In this document: positions 1-10,579 of the stretch, piece by piece
How the letters are laid out: each line of letters starts with the position of its first letter
How positions within the stretch are numbered: position 1 is the stretch's first letter
Source: Spiroplasma endosymbiont of Cantharis nigra
GTDB lineage: Bacteria > Bacillota_I > Bacilli_A > Mycoplasmatales > Mycoplasmataceae
Direction of reading: 5' to 3'
DNA length: 64,000 bases
Assembly: GCF_964019925.1 (NCBI RefSeq)
Contig: NZ_OZ026470.1
Coordinates: forward strand, 310,001 to 374,000
The notes under the pieces: generated by a model
What the model was told of the DNA's origin: nothing
Database searches by the model: none
What the model saw: only the letters and a program-made list of their open reading frames with translations
Position numbers and translations under genes: made by a program

Positions 1-316
1 AATAGAAAAAGTAAAGTTTAATAGTACAGGTGTTTGCAATGTTTTATCACAAGTTAAAAAAAATGTCAGTGCTAATTTAGTAGAGCATTCAATCATTCAA
101 TCAGATATAGGTGTTGCAAATACTTCTCTTATTGTTAAGAGATTATTTGATAAATAAAATAATCTTACACTGTCAATGCCCGATGTTGAATTTAAATACA
201 ATTATCCTACTGAATCTTTAAATGGATGATACAAAGATATTTTCTTCAAAGATTATGGAAATAGTTTTCCTTCATTTGAGAATTTTATAACTAAGTTCAG
301 AGAATTTATTTTATAA
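1..316 (+). pseudogene. IS3-type integrase C-terminal remnant (group A)
   Basis: This is the 3' part of a DDE integrase, broken by stops and frame changes. A piece resembling the second catalytic Asp region (IIQSDIGVANTS) is followed, after an in-frame TAA, by a C-terminal piece containing PTESLNGWYKDIFF and FENFITKF. The same PTESLNGW block occurs in the remnant at 4665-4996, so both derive from one element family. The 5' part lies outside the window or is lost. It is not expected to be functional. Confidence 0.75.
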
Positions 317-360
317 AAATAATCCTCAAGATTATATTTATAATAAAAAAAAAAAAAAAA

Positions 361-400
361 GAACTTGCACCTGATTTAAAATCAAGTGCAAGTTCTTTTA
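361..400. terminator. Strong hairpin after group A remnant
   Basis: The arms GAACTTGCAC and GTGCAAGTTC enclose a second pairing (TGATTT/AAATCA). The hairpin is preceded by 16 A and followed by CTTTT, so it could terminate transcription in both directions. Hairpins also close the other group A tails. Confidence 0.7.
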
Positions 401-405
401 AGTTG

Positions 406-1849
406 GGTATTGGGGGGCTAAGTACATAGGTCTCCCAATTTTTTCGTTTTATAATTCCGAACAAGATTATAATTGTATTAGCAAGAAAGGTTGTATCTAA
501 ATGAAATATTCAAATGAGTTAAAAATTCAAGCTGTTAATGATTATATTAATGGAATTAAATTAAAAGATATTGCAATTAAATATAATATAAAAGCTAATT
601 CAAGTATTTTAGATTGATATCAAAAATATCACGAGTCATCTGATATTAAAGTATTTGAGAGGAAAAAACGTAGTAAAACCAATGAAGTTAGACTTAAAAA
701 TAAAGTTAGCAAATATAGTGAAGAGAATAAAGAATTGAAAAAGAGGCTTTTGAATTAGAATCACAAATTAAACGAAGTGCTGATTTAATAGAACTTAAGA
801 AGGAAAAGAAGAAAAGAGAACAAGCAGAGAAGGAAGTTAAGTTATTAAAAAAGTCCATAGCATCATTTCTAATAGGTTATCAAAAGGTTAATAAAAGGGC
901 ATATACAAAAAAAGATATAACTCAGATATATCAAACAGTATATGAATTATCATTAATGGGAAATGATGCAAAACAAACTATTCTAATTGATGGTGTTGGT
1001 TATCGTAGTTATACTAATTGAATTAAAAGAGGAAAACCCGAATATAAAAGACAATATCATATTCATGCAAAAGAAGCTGTAGAAAGTATTTATTCAAGGA
1101 AGGACGGTATATTTGGTGCTGAAAAAATGGACTCTATTAAAGATATTAAAAGACTTCAATATAAATCTTTCTAGAGAGACAATTATTGAACTTAGAAGAG
1201 AAATTTTATTAAAATTAAAAAAAGAAATAGCATCTTCTAAATCAAAAACAAGAATGGGAATAAGTACTCATAAGAAATATACCTCATTAGATCTTATAAA
1301 AGGAGATTATAGCTCTAATAAATATTTAGAAAAGATTGGAATCGATGGTACATGATTTAAAAATATTTAAATGCAGCAGTTAAAACAAAACGCTTATTTT
1401 TACCTGCATATGACTTTTACTCTAATGAAATTAGTTCATATTCAGTTGGCAACTCTGAAAATATACTAGTAACTCTTGAAATGCTAGAAGGTTTAGTAAG
1501 AAAAATGGACTTAGTTAGAATAAATAAAATTATTTATGCATAGTGATTTAGGTTCTGCATTTACAAGTAAAGAAACAGAAAAATTTTGTAAGCAACATAA
1601 TATAATTAGATCAAATTCAGTATCAGGATTTAAAGGTAATCAATTTGTAGAACAAACAAATAGATGAGTCAAAAAGTATTTTTATTTAATATTTGGTAAT
1701 AAATTTAATAATGATTAACATTTTAGAAGTTGTATATATAAATTTGTTAAAATTTTTAATAGTACAAATATAATCTTAAAAAATGGATGTACACCAAACG
1801 AAATGATCCAAAATTTTAGGAAATAATGTTACTTAGCCTCCCCAATACC
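406..1849 (+). mobile_element. Decayed IS3-family element, group C
   Basis: The ends are inverted repeats of about 19-20 bp: GGTATTGGGGGGCTAAGTA at 406-424, against the complement of the sequence at 1830-1849, with one inserted base. A TTG triplet flanks both sides and would fit the 3-bp target duplication usual for IS3, but could be chance. The element abuts a truncated group D element on the right (1850), which suggests that it inserted there or recombined with it. Confidence 0.8.
501..1825 (+). pseudogene. Group C transposase OrfA/OrfB, multiply frameshifted
   Basis: The reading starts at ATG 501 after a GAAAGG ribosome binding site, with a helix-turn-helix OrfA (MKYSNELKIQAVNDYINGIK, then a coiled coil rich in Lys and Glu). 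OrfB continues as fragments in different frames. They include a pre-catalytic region with GYRSYTNWIKRG, a piece resembling the first Asp region (GIDGTWFKN), MHSDLGSAFTS around the second Asp, and GNQFVEQTNRW with the catalytic Glu. At least three frameshifts or stops separate them (near 757, 1170, 1370 and 1543), so no active transposase can be made. Confidence 0.8.
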
Positions 1850-2346
1850 TTGTTAAATTTTCTTGGTTTATTGCCTTTAAATTTTTACATTTTTTTTTTT
1901 TTTTTGCTTTCCTGCTTTTTAGAGTATTAATTAAAATATTTTCCTCTATTAATATGTGTCTGATTGCAGAGTAACTTATTATACTATTTTATTTTAATTC
2001 TCAATAATGTTTAATACTAAGGTCATAATATTAAGTTTCAAAGAATTCTATTATTTCATCTTTAAAAAATTATTGAAGTTTATTTACAGGCATTTTATTG
2101 GTATTTTAATGAATAAAATTTCTTGCTCCAATCTCTTGATACTGCTTAAGATTTCGTCTTATATGTCTAATACTACAACCTAACTAAAAGGCCTCTTTTA
2201 ATAGATTTTTTTAAAAATAATTTTTTAATTAATCTTAATTGCTCTTGTTTCATGTTAGTCCCGTCATAAAAGTTTCATTTATTGATTATAAAGGAGGACA
2301 AAGTCGCTTGTTATTATACAGCGACATAATCGCTTATTACTCATAA
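1850..2346 (-). mobile_element. Group D (IS1202-like) remnant, 5' half
   Basis: On the minus strand this matches the first half of the intact element at 47293-48767: the N-terminal coding part, the leader TTATAAAGGAGGACAAAG and the terminal repeat CATAATCGCTTATTACTCAT near 2322-2346. Group C replaces the distal half at 1849. The reading frame is broken by several stops and deletions, and a run of 16 T sits at 1890-1905. Confidence 0.75.
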
Positions 2347-2446
2347 ATAAAGTTTGCAAGTTTTGTAAAAATGTGAAATTTAAATCACACGTTAAAATAT
2401 AAATGTAAATAGAAAAAAGCAGTTTGCAAATATTGCAAACTGGTAA
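2338..2446 (+). pseudogene. Group A integrase tail with hairpin
   Basis: This stretch is the inverted counterpart of about 4665-4775. Both carry the integrase C-terminus (NINRKKQFANIAN in one frame) and the hairpin CAGTTTGCAAATATTGCAAACTG. Here the tail points right, toward the lipoprotein gene. It is non-coding in its present state. Confidence 0.65.
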
Positions 2447-2593
2447 AATTAAGATATCGCATTAATAAATTTAACTTATAAGTTTTTAAAATTATAAATA
2501 TTTTTTTAAATTCTACTTATATGTTTTATTCTTATATGTAGTACGGATATATTTTAAAAATATTTTTTATTTTTTTTATTTTTTTATAATACC

Positions 2594-2621
2594 TTGAATT
2601 TTTATTGTTTAGTCTTAGAAT
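2594..2621 (+). promoter_or_regulatory. Putative promoter of lipoprotein gene LP1
   Basis: TTGAAT (2594-2599) and TAGAAT (2616-2621) are separated by 16 bp. The same arrangement, followed by a closely similar leader ending in ATAATCAAAGGAG, occurs before LP2 (6692-6719). This conservation supports it. Confidence 0.5.
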
Positions 2622-2659
2622 AGATAATAAGATTATAGAAAATAATCAAAGGAGAAAAT

Positions 2660-4519
2660 ATGAGAAAATTATTGAGTTTATTAGGAGCAGTAACTCTAAT
2701 AGCCACATCAAGTACAACTGTAGTTGCTTGTGGCCAAGATAAAGTAGTTCCACCTATTATAGGAATAAATTATGAGGAACTTGTTCAGTCATTGAAAAAA
2801 GATGTGAATGAAATTTTTTGAAAGCATTTAAATGAAAATGTATATAAAAATTTAGTTGGTCTTCCAGATACAGAAAGTAATTATTATTTTTTAAATAGAA
2901 CTAAAATAACTGAAAATAGTGAAAAAGGTGCAGCTGAACTTGATCCTTTTGATTTACGACAATTAGAAAATGATTTGAAGAAAATTTTAGAAATGGATCA
3001 ATTATCAAAAGATTTAAATACTTTAAAAAATGTAAATGAATATAAAGTAATTTTAAATGATGTTAATAATTTATTAGCAAATATAATTTTTGATTGAAGT
3101 TCATTGACAATTAAATCTTATGAATCTGAAGAAGATAAACTTTATTTGGGAAATGTAATTGTTGATTATAAAATTGAAATTAAGTATAAAGGGGAAAAAG
3201 ATATTGAGAGCTTTTATATAAATGAAAACATTAAATATACTTCAACAAATAGTGACTCTTTAAAAAAGGCAAGTGATGATTTTTATAAAAATATCTCAAA
3301 AGACTATTTTTCATCAACTGATTCATCAGATATTAAACATACTAATTTAAATTGAGAAAATCTTAGATCTAACAAAAAGTCTTCTGATGGTTTAGGAAAA
3401 ACAGATAAAGAGTTTAAAAAATATTATCAAGATGACTCTAATCAAAATGGTTTTAAAAAATCAATGATAGATTTTATTAAGAAAAATTATTTTGATAAAG
3501 TTGGAAATACCTTACCTCTTTCTTTTGAAGGAGATTTAATATACAAATTTTCTGAGATGAATAAATTTTCATTGTTTAGCAGTATAAATAAATATAAAAA
3601 CTATGAAAATGAAGAATCAATAAAGTTTAATTATAGTCAAGATGAAGGAAGAATAATGTTAGATACTGTTTTTAGAAAAGATCCAAATAGTGGAGCAACA
3701 CAAAATATTTTATCAACTCAGTACTTTAAAATTTCAAATTATAAAGTTTGAAAATCTGATTTTGAAAATCAAAAGGATAATTTTCTAAAGGAATTAAAAT
3801 TAAATGAAGAAGTAAGCAATCAAATAAAGCAAACAAACGAGTTTAAAAGTTCAACAGCTTTAGGTTATATTAATCTAACTGGGCTTTCAATTAATTTAGC
3901 AAATGGAACTTATATTCATGAACTACCAGATTTTAAAATTGCTGTAAACTATTTTATTGATATTGATCAAAGTGACGCTCAGATTTTATCTAAAATGTCT
4001 GAGTTCTCCGTTGAAAGTTTAAAAGTTTGACATAAAATATTTGGAGTTTCAAATAGTTATGAATATCCAGAACACAATTCAAAAGAAGATTTTTTAGTAA
4101 GTCTAAAATCTTCAGAGCTTACTGAAAAAATATCTGCTAGTTTTTTTTTAAACCCACCAGAGTGAGGAAATAATCATACTTATTACTTTAATAACAGTTT
4201 TAGTTTAAATAAACTTGCTTTATTAGAGGATACTAAAATAAAATTGATTAATGATGCAAATCTTTTTGAAGAATCTATATATAACATGTCAATTAGTACA
4301 CCAGACTCTAAAAGTGTAGGAGCTTTAACATATTCAGCTTTTGATTGAACAGCTAATAAAAAAACTGGTATTAATATTGAAGCAAATGGTAAAAGTGAAA
4401 ATAGAAATAATAATATAATGTCATTTACATTTGGTTATTTTAATTTCCATATTGATTTAGATAAAATAACTCTTGGGGCTTTAGAGCTTAATGATAAAGA
4501 TATAGTTAAGTTTATATAA
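2660..4519 (+). CDS. Surface lipoprotein LP1 of the ABC-cassette family
   Basis: A 619-residue lipoprotein of unknown function. The signal peptide MRKLLSLLG...VVAC has its lipidation Cys at position 24, so the mature protein should be anchored outside the membrane. No known domain was recognised. The body is acidic and lysine-rich, with a conserved block near residue 420 (IHELPDFKI) that recurs in every lipoprotein of this window. The ATG follows AAAGGAG. It is closest to LP2 (6756) and LP6 (50400). No permease follows directly; instead there are insertion sequence remnants and then LP2. Seven or more TGA codons are read as Trp. It was probably a duplicated cassette member, perhaps a substrate-binding or adhesin-like partner of the permease at 8816, but this is inference. 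Confidence 0.93.
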
Positions 4520-4559
4520 AAGAATGACTATTAAAATTAAAAAGTTAATAACAAATTTT

Positions 4560-4587
4560 ACAAGTAGATTGACTACTTGTTTTTTTA
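4560..4587 (+). terminator. Terminator of LP1
   Basis: ACAAGTAG and CTACTTGT pair across a 5-base loop, followed by a run of seven T. Confidence 0.75.
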
Positions 4588-4664
4588 AGGTTAAATATAA
4601 ATGAAATAAATATATTAAAAATATAATATTTTAAAAAAATAAATATGATAGAATGCGATAGCCT

Positions 4665-4996
4665 AAGTTTACCAGTTTGCAATATTTGCAAACTGTTTTT
4701 TTCTATTTATATTATATTTAAAATCATGATTTAAATTTCACATTTCTACAAAATTTGCGAACTTATTATGAAAATCCTTCATTGAAGTAAATTAATTACT
4801 ATATTGTTTATAAAATTTATTTTTCACTCATCCATTAAGTGATTCGGTTGGAGCATTATGCTTAAAACCCGCTTCAGACATAGAATAAGTTAAAAAATTA
4901 CTGTTCTTATTAATAAAACTAAATATCATTTTATTGGCAAGTGCTGTGCCTCTATCTGTTTGTATTAAAAATTTAGATATTGAGAAGTTCTTAACT
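4665..4996 (-). pseudogene. Group A integrase remnant, C-terminal part
   Basis: On the minus strand it reads IQTDRGTALANKM (second catalytic Asp region), then SEAGFKHNAPTESLNGW (catalytic Glu), a stop, and a tail ending in the hairpin CAGTTTGCAATATTTGCAAACTG at 4678-4700. The upstream part is cut off by the group B element at 4997. Its tail points left toward LP1, mirroring the tail at 2338-2446, so LP1 sits between two inward-facing tails. Confidence 0.75.
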
Positions 4997-5029
4997 GAAT
5001 ATACTTTGTCAAGTATACAAAATGTTTTT

Positions 5030-5943
5030 TTATAAAGTAATTGCATTTAATGCAATTACTTTTATTTTGTTTCAATTATTAAAGTATTCATAAGATGGAG
5101 GGTTAGAAGTTTTAACTCGTATTCTTTCATAATTATAGAAGTGAATATATTTACTAATAGAGCTTTCCAATTTTTCAAAAGAGTTTACTTTTAACTCTTT
5201 TTTTCATTCCTCTTTTAATGAAGAAAAAAATGTTTCACACATTGCATTATCTATTGAATTTCCAGGTCTTGATAAAGAAATAATTATATTATTCTTTTTT
5301 GAATAGTTTTTTGCAAAAAATGATGTATATTGAGAACCATTATCAGAGTGAATTATAAGCGATTTACTTATGTCATTTCTATATTTTGTTGAATTAATAA
5401 GAGTATCTCTATAAATTTTTATATCATTTATTTTAGACAATTTATAACCAACTATAAATCCTGTCTTAACATCCTTTAAAATACTAAGATAAGCAAATTT
5501 ATTATTTAATGGTAAATAAGTAATGTCAGTCACTCAGCATTCATTCTTCTCATAAATTTCTCATTTTCTATTAACAATATTGGGTCCATGAGTAATACTT
5601 TTCTTTTCCTTAGGTTTTCTAATCATCTTTTTAACTCTAATTACTGAATACATCTTATATATTCTCATTATTCTTGCTACTTTATTTTGACTAATCTTTA
5701 TTCCCTTATTTTTTAAACATATTGTTATTCTTGGACTACCATAAATACCTTTATATTTAAAAAAGTGAAACTTTATTTCTTTTGCAATATTAATGTCTAT
5801 TTTTATAATATAATCCTTTTTACCATTGCTAACTCACCTATAGTAACTTGATCTAGTAATTTTTAAAAGCTTACATAAATCCGAAATACGATATTTGTAT
5901 TTAAATTCTTCTATGATTTTATAAATATAATTTATTTTTTCTT
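5030..5943 (-). CDS. IS3 transposase OrfB (integrase), copy 1
   Basis: This is the DDE integrase of the group B element. It lies in the -1 frame relative to OrfA and overlaps its end, so it is presumably made by programmed frameshifting in the A-rich stretch near 5936-5946. It carries the HTH-like start (ISDLCKLLKITRSSYYRW), the first Asp in WVTDITYLP, the second in HSDNGSQYTS and the Glu in NAMCETFFSSLKEE. The reading frame is open to TAA at 5030. The start given is approximate because no good independent start codon or ribosome binding site is seen. A perfect hairpin (AAAGTAATTGCATT and its complement) overlaps the 3' end and may act as terminator. Confidence 0.85.
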
Positions 5944-6279
5944 TTGATTTTCCATCATTTCATTGAACTTTTTTATAACTTCATTTTCCATTTCTAATCA
6001 TTTAATTTTCTTTTTAAGAATTGCTAGTTCCTTATCTTTTGGGTCTAAAGAATTTGGTCTAACACTAGAATGCTTGTTGTGCTTTCCTGTTTTTGAAATT
6101 AAACATTCAGCTCCATATATTTTATAATTTATGCAAAGGTTTCTTGCTGTTGAATAAGATACACCATATTCAATTGAAAGCTCTCTAAAAGTTCTATTTT
6201 CATTATAGTGTCTATTTACTAACTCTTGCTTTTGTTTGATACTTAAAATATTTGATTTATTACCTGTAACATTTGACAT
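5932..6279 (-). CDS. IS3 transposase OrfA, copy 1
   Basis: A 115-residue DNA-binding subunit with a helix-turn-helix (KQELVNRHYNENRTFRELSI...YGVSYSTARNL) and a Lys/Glu-rich coiled-coil tail. The start MSNVTG was chosen because AAGGAGAA lies 8 bases before it; a longer reading to 6321 runs into the terminal repeat. TGA at 5997 is read as Trp, which extends the protein beyond a standard-code stop to TAA at 5932. It would be fused to OrfB by a -1 shift. Confidence 0.85.
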
Positions 6280-6346
6280 ATAAAAAATTCTCCTTGTATA
6301 CATTCTATGTTTTTTTAACATTATGTATACTTAGAGAATTATATTC

Positions 6347-6447
6347 AGTCATTTATGTTTGGTTATTTTAATTTTTATATTGATTTAGATCAAATTACTA
6401 TGGGTGCAATAGAACTTGGCGATAAAGAAATAGTTAAGTTTATATAA
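6347..6447 (+). pseudogene. 3' remnant of a lost lipoprotein gene
   Basis: The last 33 codons of a third lipoprotein copy (FGYFNFYIDLDQITMGAIEL...KFI) start right at the end of the group B element. They match the C-termini of LP1 and LP2. Everything upstream has been lost, presumably when the insertion sequence mediated a deletion. Confidence 0.85.
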
Positions 6448-6471
6448 AAATATATTAAAAAAATTCTTTTT

Positions 6472-6498
6472 ACCAGTATGAAGTTTTACTGGTTTTTT
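6472..6498 (+). terminator. Terminator after the lipoprotein remnant
   Basis: ACCAGTA and TACTGGT pair across an 8-base loop and are followed by T-rich sequence. Confidence 0.7.
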
Positions 6499-6691
6499 AA
6501 CAAAAAATATTTAGAAACTTTAATAAAATAATAAGGACTAATTTTATAAATTATTAATATTTTCTTTAAAAAAGTTATTCATATTTAATTCTACTTATAT
6601 GTTTTATTTCTTTAAAAAATAATCATTAAAGTGTTAAAAAAATATAATTTTAGTAAATAATTTTTAGTATTTCAAATTATGTTTATAAATC

Positions 6692-6719
6692 TTGCTTTTT
6701 TTTAATTTGTTTCTAAAAT
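6692..6719 (+). promoter_or_regulatory. Putative promoter of LP2
   Basis: TTGCTT and TAAAAT are spaced by 16 bp. The leader that follows is nearly the same as before LP1. Confidence 0.5.
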
Positions 6720-6755
6720 AACTATAAGATTATAAAAATAATCAAAGGAGAAACT

Positions 6756-8603
6756 ATGAGAAAATTATTGAGTTTATTAGGAGCAATAAGTTTAATAGCA
6801 ACATCAAGTGCAACTGTAGTTGCTTGTGGTCAAGATGAGGTTGTTCCACCTGTAGTAGTAAATTATGATGAACTTGTTAAGTCATTAAAAAATGATGTTA
6901 ATGAGATTTTTTGAAAGCATTTAAATGATAATGTATATAAAAATTTAGTTGGTCTTCCGGACACAGAGAGCCAATATTATTTTTTAAATAGAACTAAAAT
7001 AATTGAAAATAGTAATTTAAGTGCTGAGGATATTGATCCTTTTGATTTACAACAGTTAGAAAAAGATATTAAAAAAGTATTAGAAGTTGATCAATTATCA
7101 ATGGAATTAAATAAATTGAAAAATGTAAATGAGTATAAGGTTATTTTAAATGATGTTAATGATCTATTAAAAGCTGTGGTCATCGATTGAAAATCATTAA
7201 TTATTAAATCATATGAATCTTCAGCTGAAGATAAACTTTATTTGGGGAATGTGATTGTTGATTATAAAATTCAAATTCAGTATAAAGGTGAGAAATCAAT
7301 TGAAACTTTTGATATAGATGAAAATTTTAAGTATACTTCAACAAATAGTGATTCTTTAAAAAAGGCAAGTGATGACTTTTACAAAAATATTGCGAAAGAT
7401 TATTTTTCATCAACAGATTCAAATGATAAAAAACACACTAATTTAAATTGAGAAGATATTAAAGATAAGAAAAAGTCATATGAAGGACTTGGAAAAACAG
7501 ATAAAGAGTTTAAAAAATATTATCAAGATGATTCAAAAACTAATGGTTTTGAAAAATCTTTAATTGATTTTATTAAAAAGAATTATTTTGAAAAAGTTGG
7601 AAATACATTGCCTCTTTCTTTCGAAGGAGATTTAATATATAAATCTTCAGAGATGAGTAATTATTCAATGTTTGATACAATTAATAAATTTAAAAAATAT
7701 AATAGTAAATCAAGTGTACAATTTGATTACAAAGAGGATTCAGGAAGAATATTTTTAAACACTATATTTAGAAATAATCCAAATGATTTGACAACAAAAA
7801 ATAATTTATTAACTCATTATTTTAAGAAAACAAATTATGATATTTGAAAAAGTGACTTTGAGATTAAAAAAGAAAGTTTCTTAGAAGGATTAAAATTAGA
7901 AAATGAAAGTAGTATAAAAGAAAGTAGTGAATATAAAAGCTCAACAGCTTTAGGTTATGTTAACCTTACAGGACTTTCAATTAATTTAGCTAATGGTATT
8001 TATATTCATGAATTACCTGATTTTAAATTAGCAGTAAATTATATGGTAGATATTAATCAAAGTGATGCACAAATTTTAGATAAAATTGCTGAATTCTCTG
8101 TTGAAAATTTAAAAATTTGACATAAAGTATTTGGAGTTTCACATAATTATGAATATCCAGATTATAATTCAAATGAGGATTTTTTAATGAGTTTAAAATC
8201 TTCAAAACTTACTGATGAAATGACTAAAAAGTTTCCTGATGGAAATAATGTAAATGCAAATTTGACTAGTCACTTTAACGAAGTTTTTACTTTAAAAAAT
8301 AGTCCTTATTTAGTTGAAACTAGAGAAAATTTACTTAATGAGACAAATATTATTGAAGATTCATTGTACAGTATAGGAATTAATGATTTAGCGCAAAATT
8401 CTAATGCATGAACATATTCAGCTTTTGATTGAACAGCTAATAAAAAAACTGGTATTAATATTAAAGCAAATGGTAAAAGTGAACAGAGAAATAATAAAAA
8501 TCTATACTTCATTTTAGGTTATGTTAACTTCTATATTGATTTAGATAAAATTACTATGGGAGCAATAGAACTTGGTGACAAAGAATTAGTTAAATTTATA
8601 TAA
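6756..8603 (+). CDS. Surface lipoprotein LP2 of the ABC-cassette family
   Basis: A 615-residue lipoprotein, a clear tandem paralogue of LP1 along its full length. The signal peptide has its lipobox Cys at position 24 (TVVACG). The conserved block IHELPDFKL lies near residue 425, and the C-terminus FYIDLDKITMGAIEL matches LP1 and the remnant at 6347. The start follows AAAGGAG. About 210 bp downstream begins the permease at 8816, in the same direction, so LP2 is the lipoprotein member of cassette 1. Function is unknown. The dense Lys/Asp/Asn composition is normal for mollicute surface proteins. Confidence 0.93.
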
Positions 8604-8627
8604 TAAAAAATTAAATATAGTTACAAA

Positions 8628-8660
8628 ATTAAAGTTCTTTATTATTAAAACTTTAATTTA
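8628..8660 (+). terminator. Weak hairpin after LP2
   Basis: ATTAAAGTT and AACTTTAAT pair across a 12-base A/T loop and are followed by a T-rich stretch. It may partly separate LP2 from the permease, which has its own TATAAT at 8792-8797. Confidence 0.4.
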
Positions 8661-8815
8661 TTTTTATGAAAAAACAAAAAATCTTTAGTATTTAATGGAC
8701 AGTTTTACTAAAGAACGAAATACATTATTTAAATAAAAAAATGAAGAGCTGTTTTAAAATGGAAATTAATTTAAATAATTAATGAAATTTATATAATAGA
8801 AGTTGGATAGTAAAT

Positions 8816-10573
8816 ATGAAAAAAGTTATTCCTGGATTATGAATAGTAAAATTTAGTTTTAAATTAATTATAAAAGAAAGATCATTTGTGATATTTAATG
8901 GACTATATTTTTTATTCTCCTTATTCATAGCAATTTACTCTGTTATTCAAAAAAATATTAGTAATTTCCTAATGATTTTTGATTACTATGTTTTATTAAC
9001 AATCTTTGTTATATTATTTATTCTTTGTTTAAGATTAACTCAATACTTTTATGTAGTTAAACGTGATGATAAAACCATGAATATAATTATTACACAGCAA
9101 CTTTCAAGAAAGAAATTGTTTTCTTATCAGTTTATGGCGTTTATATTACTAATTTTTATAAATTTATTTATTAGTTATTTATTAATAAATATTATAAATA
9201 TGCTTTTTCTACTAGAAGTTAATTTATTTTTGTTAAAGATTACAACAACTTATTTAGTATACTCATTAATTAGTTGTGTATTTTTAATTAACTTCTTTTT
9301 ATTAATTTCTTTATTTACAAATATTCAAGTTTCTACAATTGTAGCTACTTTAATACTTGCAAGTACTTTTATTAGTAATCTTCCTTATACATTTTTAATT
9401 CAAGGAGAAGAAAGTAAAAAGATTTCTTTATCTTATAAAGGCAGTAATACTATTTTTTCTGTAAATGAAGTCTATGATAGCTATGATTTAAAAAAACATG
9501 TTTTAAATAAGCAATTAAAATATCCAAACTTGAGTTTTTCTATTTATGATGATTTTATTAAAAATAAATATGAGACAGATCCAAACTCACTTACTAATAA
9601 TTTTGATACTGATAAAAATATTCAAAACAGATTACAATTTTGAATAAAATTGGGAATTATAGAAGAAAAAAATAAAGTTGTTGAATTAAAAACTCCAACT
9701 AAAATTGTTGGAGTTAACAGTAATTCAAAAATTGCAAAGTGAAAGGGTGACGAAATTACATTTAAATTTCAATTAAAATATAGATTTTTATCAATTGAAG
9801 AGTTAGAAAATAAAATAAAAAGTAATGAATTTGATGAAGAGAATATAAAAATTGTTGAAGAATTTATTAGTTTTACAAATTTTATAACAACTAAATTCAG
9901 TGATTTTCAAGATAAGTTTTCTAACTTATTTGATACCTTTATTTTATTAAGTGACCCAGATAACATTGATAAAAATTATATTAAAAATGTAACAAATCCA
10001 GAAGAAGAAAACTTATTATTTGAGAGTAAAAACTTAACTGAATTTTATCAAAGCTACTTTGCTTATTCAAATAACAAACTAGTTTTAGAAAACTCTAAAG
10101 TTGAAAATTTAGTTGAAGATGAATTGTTCTTTCCTACAATGTTAAGTGCAAGAATACTAGAAAATTATTTTATACGTTATACAAATAATATGGTTATTTT
10201 TGAGAATAGCACTGTTATAAAAGATGAAAACTGAACTAAGTATTCAAAATCAAGAAAAACTTACAGTATCTTTTTTCAAATGAACTTTATTTCAAATATG
10301 ATGCAAAATTATATTTATTATGGTGGAAGAAACTATGATGATATGTGATTTGAACCTGAAAGTTCAAGTAAAATAATTTTTAATAAGCAAGATAATTTGT
10401 TTATGGCTAAACCAACATATACGATTAAACTTAATGAGAGAAATGCCATTGATGAAAAGACATATAATAATTTTATTGCTCCATACTTTTATATAGTACT
10501 ACAGTTAGCAATAGCAATTATTAATTACTATGTAGCAAAAAATAAATTTAAAAAATTAGATTTGACAGGATAA
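8816..10573 (+). CDS. ABC transporter permease with large external domain, cassette 1
   Basis: A 585-residue membrane protein. Hydrophobic segments lie near residues 25-45, 55-80, 100-130, 145-175 and 178-200. A hydrophilic domain of about 350 residues follows, then one segment at about 557-575. With an N-in start the large domain would be outside the cell, where it could meet the lipoprotein. Conserved family signatures include YYVLLTIF in segment 2, LPYTFL after segment 5, and RILENYF and WFEPE late in the external domain. It is followed after 6 bases by the ATPase gene. It is the most divergent permease of the set. The start is ATG with only a weak ribosome binding site (TTGGAT). The fold class is uncertain; it resembles ABC exporters more than importers. 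Confidence 0.85.
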
Positions 10574-10579
10574 TTAAAT

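Larger units (their letters stand above)
4997..6346 (-). mobile_element. IS3-family element, group B copy 1
   Basis: The ends are 30-bp imperfect inverted repeats (GAATATACTTTGTCAAGTAT at 4997 against the complement of 6317-6346). The element is nearly identical over its whole length to 43108-44458, so one is a recent copy. No target duplication is visible: the left flank is a group A remnant and the right flank is the 3' end of a lipoprotein gene. The insertion was therefore followed by deletion or recombination. Confidence 0.9.

Noticed and set aside
345-360. A16 tract as a phase-variation site
   Set aside because: It lies between a dead integrase fragment and a hairpin with no live gene downstream. 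The T16 at 1890-1905 was rejected for the same reason.
2660-4519. Lipoproteins and permeases appearing as several short genes
   Set aside because: Standard-code stops at TGA split them. Reading TGA as Trp joins the pieces into single frames that match their paralogues throughout.
8306-8512. Minus-strand reading frame over LP2 with hydrophobic sequence
   Set aside because: It is a shadow of the lipoprotein gene on the other strand, without ribosome binding site or conserved features. Several similar antisense frames (for example over 10606-10809, 19880-20389, 33990-34235, 40722-41102 and 61928-62215) were left out for the same reason.
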